Positions 53,060 to 58,435 of a stretch of 58,435 nt of DNA are shown piece by piece. The notes beneath the pieces are model-generated. The model was not told the origin of the DNA and did not search any database. It was given only the letters and a program-made list of their open reading frames with translations. This DNA is from an uncultured Paracoccaceae bacterium (GTDB lineage: Bacteria; Pseudomonadota; Alphaproteobacteria; Rhodobacterales; Rhodobacteraceae). The position numbers and the translations under genes are program-made. The stretch's first letter is position 1. The number at the start of each line of letters is the position of its first letter. The stretch lies in assembly GCA_945952025.1 (NCBI GenBank), contig CAMFGW010000018.1:1-58435 (forward strand). The letters run 5' to 3'.

Positions 53060-53383
53060 CTAGGCGCTTACCGAACGGGCGTGGGCGAGGACGCCATAGG
53101 CAACCCCGCTTGCAAAAATGGCTCCGAACACAACAGGGCTGAGCAGCCAGAAAACCCTGTGGCTTGCGGCCGCATAAGTCAGCAGCCATGCAAAGGGAAG
53201 GGCCGAGCCCAGCAGGAACAAGGTGGCTGACAAGAGGAAATAGGGCACGCGCCGGAGCGACAGGGTCGCGCCACGACGGAACCAGAGCGCGACCAGGAAG
53301 CCGGCGGCGGCCATCGACACGCCCAGCAGGATCAACTCAACCTCGCCGAGGTACAGCAGTTTAAGCGCAAACCCTTCCAGCAT
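53060..53383 (-). CDS. Hypothetical small integral membrane protein
   Basis: 107 residues from ATG 53383, about three to four membrane helices (LILLGVSMAAAGFLVALW, VPYFLLSATLFLLGSALPFAWLL, VFWLLSPVVFGAIFASGVAYGVL). A GTG at 53398 would add five residues. Probably co-transcribed with the next gene. No family is recognised. Confidence 0.6.
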   Translation of the reverse strand: MLEGFALKLLYLGEVELILLGVSMAAAGFLVALWFRRGATLSLRRVPYFLLSATLFLLGSALPFAWLLTYAAASHRVFWLLSPVVFGAIFASGVAYGVLAHARSVSA

Positions 53384-53586
53384 CGTTAAAACCCGCACCC
53401 CTGACCCGCCGGATAAACAACTTGCGGCTGTCCCATCGGCGTTGCCTCACTCGACAGGCCTTGAACCGACCTGTCAAGACGCATCCCGGCCCGTGCGGCG
53501 TGGATGGTCCGCGCCGGATCGCAGGCGATTGGGCGACGTATCGACCATCATCAAGGCATGGGATTTCATTGGGAAATTTGGGGAAA

Positions 53587-53661
53587 TGGCAGCCCGTAGG
53601 GGAGTCGAACCCCTCTTCCCAGGTTGAAAACCTGGTGTCCTAACCGATAGACGAACGGGCC
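53587..53661 (-). tRNA. tRNA-Glu (TTC)
   Basis: Full cloverleaf: acceptor GGCCCGT/ACGGGCT (terminal G-U), D-arm TCTATCGGTTAGGA, anticodon arm CAGGT-TTTCAAC-CTG with TTC, T-arm GAGGGGTTCGACTCCCCT, discriminator G and genome-encoded CCA (53589-53587). Confidence 0.97.
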
Positions 53662-53783
53662 GCGTTCGGGGGCGGCTGGCGCCCTCGGTCGTGGGGGGTA
53701 TTTAGAAGAGCGGGGGCGCGAGGGCAAGGGGGTTTTTGGGGCGCCGGCACAGAAAATCGGGGGGCCGGCGCACTGGCTTCGGC

Positions 53784-55550
53784 TCAGGCCTCGGCGGCGT
53801 CGTCGAGGCGCAGTTGAACGCGGGTGCGGCCGTTCCAGTGGTTCAACTCCAGCCGCCCGGCGATGTGCAGGGGGCGGTGGCCGTGGCGCTCGATCAGGGG
53901 GCCGAGGGGGCCGTCGAAGGCGCCGAAGGCCACGGCCTCGAGGCTGGCAGAGGTGCCGTCGGTGAAGGTGGCGCGCAGGTGGCTTTCGCCCATGCGGCGC
54001 AGGTGGCTGACGAAAAGGCCGGGGAAGGCGAAGCGGGGCGCGGGGGCGCCCTGGCCGAAGGGGCCGGCGCGGTCGAGTTCGGCCACAAGGTCGGGCGTCG
54101 CCGCGCCGGGCATCAGCATCCCGTCAAGGCGCAGGTCGCGCGGGCCTTCCGCGCCGGCGCCCTGCCGGGCGAGAAGTTCGCCCAGCCGTTCCATCGCGGC
54201 GGGGATCGCCTCGGCCCGGACGGTCAGGCCGGCGGCCATCTTGTGACCGCCACCGCGCTCGATCAGGCCCTCGGCGGCAAGGCGCTGGATCGCGGCGCCG
54301 AGGTCAACACCGGGGACGGATCGGGCCGACCCTTTGCCCATGCCGCCTTCGATCCCGATGACGACAGCGGGGCGGTTAGCGGCCTCTTTCAGGCGCGCGG
54401 CGACGATGCCGACGACGCCGGGATGCCAGCCATCGGCCGCCGCCCAGACCAAGGGACCGTCGAGGCCGCGCGCCTCGGCCTGCGACAGGGCCTCTTGCCG
54501 GACCAGCGCCTCGATCGCGCGGCGGTCCTCGTTCAACCCCTCGAGCCGCGTTGCAAGCGCTGCCGCCTCTGCCCCGTCGTCGGTCGCGAGAAGCCGCGCG
54601 CCAAGGTCGGCTGCGCCGACGCGGCCGCCGGCGTTGATGCGGGGGCCAAGAAGGAAGCCCAGGTGATGGGCGGTGGGCGTCTGGTCAAGCCGCGCGACGT
54701 CGGCCAGCGCGCGCAGGCCGATCCTCTCGCGCCGCGCCAGCACCTTCAGGCCCTGGCGGACGAAGGCCCGGTTGACGCCGGTCAGGGGGGCCACATCCGC
54801 GACGGTCGCCAGCGCCACCAGGTCCAGAAGCGCCATCAGGTCGGGGCCGGTCGCGCCTTCGGCCCTGAGGGCGCGGTTCGCGTCGACCAGCATCAGGAAG
54901 GTGACCGCCGCCGCGCAGAGGGCGGCAAGCGCGCCGGTTTCGTCCTGACGGTTGGGGTTCACGACCGCCACCGCAGCAGGCAGCGTCTCGCCGCCCAGAT
55001 GGTGGTCGAGGATGACCACATCCGCGCCGGCCTGCGTCGCTGCAGAGACGGGCTCGTGGCTCAGCGTGCCGCAGTCGACGCACAGGATCAGGTCGTGCGC
55101 GGCGCCAAGTGCTGTCATGGCGGGGACGTTCGGGCCGTAACCCTCGTCGATGCGGTCGGGGATGTAGAGCGTCGCCTGCCGCCCCATGGCGCGGAGCCAG
55201 GTCAGCAGGAGCGCGGCCGAGGCGCCGCCGTCCACGTCATAGTCGGCAAAGATCGCGATGCGCTCGCGGTCCCGGACCGCCTTCAGGAAACGGGCCGTCG
55301 CGGGCGCCATGTCCTTCAGCGAGCTGGGGTCGGGCAGCAGGTCGTTCAGGCGCGGGTCCAGAAAGCCCGGCGCTTCGTCGGCCGACACGCCGCGCGCCAC
55401 CAGGACGGCGGCGAGCGCGCGGGGCAGGCGGGTCGCCTGGACCATCGCCTCGGTCTGGCGGTCGGCCTCGACAGAGGGGCCGGCCCAGAAGCGCCCGGTC
55501 GCGGACAGGGCGACCCCAAGAAACGCGGGACGGCCGGCGGTATCGCTCAC
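53784..55550 (-). CDS. recJ: Single-stranded-DNA exonuclease RecJ
   Basis: 5'-3' exonuclease of recombination and mismatch repair. 588 residues from a GTG at 55550 that overlaps the glpX stop (GTGA); in-frame codons further upstream lie inside glpX. DHH motifs: FADYDVDGGA (D103-G108), CVDCGT, LDHHLGG (D182-H184). DHHA1 domain with GGGHKMAAGL. The C-terminal OB fold ends RTRVQLRLDDAAEA. Confidence 0.96.
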   Translation of the reverse strand: MSDTAGRPAFLGVALSATGRFWAGPSVEADRQTEAMVQATRLPRALAAVLVARGVSADEAPGFLDPRLNDLLPDPSSLKDMAPATARFLKAVRDRERIAIFADYDVDGGASAALLLTWLRAMGRQATLYIPDRIDEGYGPNVPAMTALGAAHDLILCVDCGTLSHEPVSAATQAGADVVILDHHLGGETLPAAVAVVNPNRQDETGALAALCAAAVTFLMLVDANRALRAEGATGPDLMALLDLVALATVADVAPLTGVNRAFVRQGLKVLARRERIGLRALADVARLDQTPTAHHLGFLLGPRINAGGRVGAADLGARLLATDDGAEAAALATRLEGLNEDRRAIEALVRQEALSQAEARGLDGPLVWAAADGWHPGVVGIVAARLKEAANRPAVVIGIEGGMGKGSARSVPGVDLGAAIQRLAAEGLIERGGGHKMAAGLTVRAEAIPAAMERLGELLARQGAGAEGPRDLRLDGMLMPGAATPDLVAELDRAGPFGQGAPAPRFAFPGLFVSHLRRMGESHLRATFTDGTSASLEAVAFGAFDGPLGPLIERHGHRPLHIAGRLELNHWNGRTRVQLRLDDAAEA

Positions 55551-56524
55551 CGGATCGGGTTGCGGTAGATCATCCGGCGGACCGAGCCGGTCTTCGACCG
55601 CATGAGGATGGTTTCGGTCTCGATGAAGCCCGGCTCGCGGCGCACGCCCCGAACGATCGAGCCGTTGGTGACGCCGGTCGCGGCAAAGATCACGTCGGCG
55701 CGCACCATCTCGTCGCGCGAATAGATGCGGTTCAGGTCCTTGATGCCGGCCTTGGCGGCCCGGCCGCGTTCGTCGTCGTTGCGGAAGAGCAGACGCCCCC
55801 AGATCTGGCCGCCCATGCACTTGAGCGCCGAGGCGGCCAGGACGCCCTCGGGCGCGCCGCCCGACCCCATGTAGATGTCGATGCCGGTCAGGTCGGGTTC
55901 TGCGGTGTGGATGACGCCCGCCACGTCGCCGTCGGTGATGAGCCGGATCGCGGCGCCGGTCGCGCGGACTTCGGCGATCATGGCTTCGTGCCGGGGGCGT
56001 TCGAGGATGCAGCAGGTGACGTCGGTCGTGGCGACGCCGCGTGCGGCGGCCAGCGCGCGGATGCGTTCGGTCGGGCTCATGTCCAAGGACACCACGTCCT
56101 TGGCGTAGCCGGGGCCGATTGCGAGCTTTTCCATATAGACGTCGGGCGCGTGCAGCAGCGTGCCGCGCGGGGCCATGGCGATGACGGTCAGCGCGTTCGG
56201 CATGTCCTTGGCCGTGAGTGTCGTGCCTTCCAGCGGGTCGAGCGCGATGTCGACCGCCGGGCCGTTGCCGGTGCCGACCTCTTCGCCGATGTAGAGCATC
56301 GGCGCCTCGTCGCGCTCGCCCTCGCCGATCACGACGACGCCCTTGATGTCCAGCATGTTCAGCTGGTCGCGCATGGCGTTGACGGCCGCCTGGTCGGCGG
56401 CCTTTTCGTCGCCCCGGCCGATGAGCCGTGCCGAGGCATGGGCCGCCGCCTCGCTGACGCGGGCGAGGCCGAGGGAAAGCATGCGGTCCTGGAAGTCGCT
56501 GATCGGTTTGGTCGCGTCGGCCAT
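55547..56524 (-). CDS. glpX: Fructose-1,6-bisphosphatase, class II
   Basis: Gluconeogenic phosphatase, 325 residues. Metal and substrate motifs VVIGEGERDEAPMLY, ALDPLEGTT and YMGSGGAPEGVLAA are intact. ATG 56524 gives the usual length. Class II enzymes are the main FBPase in many alphaproteobacteria. Coupled to recJ by a 4-base overlap. Confidence 0.96.
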   Translation of the reverse strand: MADATKPISDFQDRMLSLGLARVSEAAAHASARLIGRGDEKAADQAAVNAMRDQLNMLDIKGVVVIGEGERDEAPMLYIGEEVGTGNGPAVDIALDPLEGTTLTAKDMPNALTVIAMAPRGTLLHAPDVYMEKLAIGPGYAKDVVSLDMSPTERIRALAAARGVATTDVTCCILERPRHEAMIAEVRATGAAIRLITDGDVAGVIHTAEPDLTGIDIYMGSGGAPEGVLAASALKCMGGQIWGRLLFRNDDERGRAAKAGIKDLNRIYSRDEMVRADVIFAATGVTNGSIVRGVRREPGFIETETILMRSKTGSVRRMIYRNPIR

Positions 56525-56624
56525 CGTTCGGTCCCGTTCGGTTTGTCTGGTTGAAACCCCTCGGGCCATGTAGCGCGGGGGGGCGGCTCGCGGCAAGGGC
56601 CAGAGGGGGCTGCTCGGGTTGGTG

Positions 56625-57692
56625 TTAGCGACGGATGCGGTTGGCGTGGCCCATCTTGCGGCCGGGGCGGGCCTCGGCCTTGCCGTAAAGGTGAAGCGCC
56701 ACGCCGGGTTCGCGGGCAAGGGCGGGCACATGGTCCATGTCGTCGCCGATCAGGTTTTCCATGGTCACGTCGGCACAGCGCCGTCCGTCGCCCAGGGGCC
56801 AGCCGGTGATGGCGCGGATGTGCTGTTCAAACTGGTCGACCGCGCAGCCGTTCTGGGTCCAGTGGCCCGAATTGTGGACGCGGGGTGCGATCTCGTTGAC
56901 GATGAGGGCGGCCGGGGTGACGAAGATCTCGACCCCAAGGACGCCGACGTAATCGAGCGCGTTCAGGATGCGGGCGGCGATCAGGACGGCGTCTGTGCGC
57001 TGGGCCTCGGTCAGTTTCGCGGGGACGGTCGTGGTGCGCAGGATGCCGGCCTCGTGCACATTCTCGCCGGGGTCAAAGGCCGCGACAGAGCCGTCGAGGC
57101 CGCGCGCGGCGATGACGGAAACCTCGTGCGTGAAGGGGATGTGGCTTTCCAGGACGGCGGGCGCGCCGGCCATGGCGGCAAGGGCGGAGTCGGCGTCATC
57201 GGCGGTCCGGATCCGGGCCTGTCCCTTGCCGTCATAGCCAAGTCGCGTCGTCTTCAGGATCGAGGGGGCGCCAACTTGGGCAAGTGCGGCGTCAAGGCTC
57301 GCGCGGTTGGTGACGGGGGCGAAGGGGGCGACGGTCAGGCCGATCCCCTGCAGGAAGGTCTTTTCGGCGATGCGGTCCTGACTGACGGCCAGCGCGCGGC
57401 GGCCGGGGCGGATCGGGCGGCGCGCCTCCAGGAGGTCGAGCGCGGCGGTCGGGACATTCTCGAACTCATAGGTGATGACATCGACCGCATCCGCAAAGGC
57501 CGCGAGGGCGGCCTTGTCGTCATAGGGCGCGGTCGTGGTGGCGCGCGCCACGTCGGCGGCGGGCGGGTTGGCGCCGGGTTCGTAGATGTGCGTGCGGTAG
57601 CCAAGCCGCGCGGCCGCGACCGACAGCATGCGGCCAAGCTGGCCGCCGCCAAGGATGCCAATCGTCGCGCCGTAGGGCAGGGGCTCAGTCAT
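56625..57692 (-). CDS. purK: N5-carboxyaminoimidazole ribonucleotide synthase
   Basis: ATP-grasp enzyme of purine synthesis, 355 residues. [12 protein letters not shown] at the N-terminus, [20 protein letters not shown] loop, and the late [17 protein letters not shown] motif. It overlaps purE by 8 bases and makes the unstable N5-CAIR used by PurE. Confidence 0.97.
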   Translation of the reverse strand: MTEPLPYGATIGILGGGQLGRMLSVAAARLGYRTHIYEPGANPPAADVARATTTAPYDDKAALAAFADAVDVITYEFENVPTAALDLLEARRPIRPGRRALAVSQDRIAEKTFLQGIGLTVAPFAPVTNRASLDAALAQVGAPSILKTTRLGYDGKGQARIRTADDADSALAAMAGAPAVLESHIPFTHEVSVIAARGLDGSVAAFDPGENVHEAGILRTTTVPAKLTEAQRTDAVLIAARILNALDYVGVLGVEIFVTPAALIVNEIAPRVHNSGHWTQNGCAVDQFEQHIRAITGWPLGDGRRCADVTMENLIGDDMDHVPALAREPGVALHLYGKAEARPGRKMGHANRIRR

Positions 57693-58194
57693 CCGTAGGC
57701 TCCTCTGCGACCGAGGCCGACAGGGCCGCGCGCCATTGGTCCAGACGCTCGGCCAATGCGGGGTCCGACAGGGCCAGGATCGCCGCAGCCATCAGGCCGG
57801 CGTTCGCAGCGCCCGCGTGTCCGATCGCCATGGTGGCGACGGGAAAGCCCTTCGGCATCTGGACGATGGAATACAGGCTGTCGACGCCCGACAGGGCCTT
57901 GGTCTGGACCGGCACGCCGATCACCGGCAGCCGGGTTTTCGAGGCCATCATGCCCGGCAAGTGCGCGGCCCCGCCCGCGCCGGCGATGATGACCTTGAGG
58001 CCCCGTCCAGCCGCCTCGCGCCCGTAGGTCCAGAGCCGGTCGGGCGTGCGGTGGGCCGAAACGATCCGCGCCTCGTGCGCGATGCCAAGCTCATCCAGGA
58101 TCGAGGCGGCTTCGCGCAAGGTGGGCCAGTCGGACTGGCTGCCCATGATGATGCCGACCGTTGCCGGTCCTGTGGCCTTTTCCGCCTTCGCCAT
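57685..58194 (-). CDS. purE: N5-carboxyaminoimidazole ribonucleotide mutase
   Basis: Class I PurE, 169 residues from ATG 58194, chosen for AAGGGG 7 bases upstream. [33 protein letters not shown] and the catalytic His region [12 protein letters not shown] are all present. An upstream in-frame start would add 14 Arg/Pro-rich residues. Its promoter must lie in about 75 bases before repeat copy D, or within that repeat. Confidence 0.97.
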   Translation of the reverse strand: MAKAEKATGPATVGIIMGSQSDWPTLREAASILDELGIAHEARIVSAHRTPDRLWTYGREAAGRGLKVIIAGAGGAAHLPGMMASKTRLPVIGVPVQTKALSGVDSLYSIVQMPKGFPVATMAIGHAGAANAGLMAAAILALSDPALAERLDQWRAALSASVAEEPTDD

Positions 58195-58267
58195 CGCGCG
58201 CCCCTTCGGTTCCCGCAGATGGGCGCGAGGTAACATGGGGGGGCCTGGCGGGAAAGGGGGAGCGACC

Positions 58268-58435
58268 GGCCGGGCGGGTCGGGATCAGGAAACGCGACCC
58301 GCGTTTCCCCCCTACCGTCGTGGGAGCGTTGCCGCTGGACCGCTGATGCCCTGAACCTGCGAAGGCCGGAGCCTGCCCTGGTGGGCGCGAAGCGTCCGCC
58401 ATCGGCGGGGCGGGCGCTGGCCGATGGCCTTGGGG
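58268..58435. repeat. Dispersed structured repeat, copy D (cut by window edge)
   Basis: At least 168 bp in forward orientation, upstream of purE. Contains the full palindrome GGAAACGCG-ACC-CGCGTTTCC and the segment GCTGGACCGCTGATGCCCTG, one base different from copy A over about 36 bases. It also keeps a GCGCGAAGCGTCC-containing part that copy A lacks. The other end is outside the window. Confidence 0.85.

Noticed and set aside
53400-53586. Integration (att) site at the 3' end of tRNA-Glu
   Set aside because: No direct repeat of the tRNA end was found on either side and no integrase is in the window.

Overview
The window is a stretch of chromosome from a high-GC alphaproteobacterium, most likely Rhodobacterales (Rhodobacter/Paracoccus/Gemmobacter type). 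Supporting signs are GcrA next to argD-argF, methylmalonyl-CoA epimerase followed by a DUF1467 gene, a his cluster with a DUF2147 gene inside it, a TCA operon of the sucC-sucD-sucA-odhB-lpd type, and strong GC bias at third codon positions that opens long false frames on the antisense strand. Both window ends are cut: lpd at the left, and a dispersed repeat at the right.

Layout. 1-12.5 kb (minus strand): mdh (with its own terminator), an exported protein, a methyltransferase, pepT, then sucC-sucD-sucA-odhB-lpd. Two lower-GC small genes sit inside the suc operon, a B3-like DNA-binding-domain protein between sucC and sucD and a membrane-anchored protein between sucD and sucA. Two more small genes lie between odhB and lpd. 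12.6-20.5 kb: a TauE/SafE permease, carB, a GT87-like glycosyltransferase, aspS and a 42-residue membrane peptide. 20.7-28.5 kb: a mixed block with a GNAT acetyltransferase, a response regulator, mce, DUF1467, EI24, a nitroreductase, YggU, YciI, DUF6455, an IMPACT-family protein, dgkA, rimO and gcrA. 28.8-38 kb: argD, argF, DUF1993, an isochorismatase-like hydrolase, gnd, hrpB, DUF3108 and meaB. 38.2-41.2 kb: a cobalt-type nitrile hydratase operon (alpha, beta, activator) beside a DUF1127 gene and a LysR regulator. 41.3-49.5 kb: rpmB, a PCu(A)C copper chaperone, lepA, an AT-rich foreign gene with a palindrome-rich tail, and the his genes (hisB-hisH and hisA-hisF-hisE). 49.5 kb to the end: tRNA-Gly, TerC, a Hint-domain protein, small envelope proteins, tRNA-Glu, recJ, glpX, purK and purE.

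Most of the window is core metabolism: TCA cycle, arginine, histidine, purine and pyrimidine synthesis, translation, the oxidative pentose-phosphate branch and propionyl-CoA handling. The least ordinary content is non-core. (1) A dispersed, highly structured repeat of about 200-220 bp is present four times, three of them between convergent genes. (2) An AT-rich orphan gene starts inside the end of lepA and is followed by about 365 bp full of perfect hairpins. (3) Lower-GC genes are spliced into the suc operon without breaking it. (4) Two GTGATCAC palindromes spaced exactly 21 bp lie upstream of sucC. No IS element, transposase, CRISPR array or prophage was seen.
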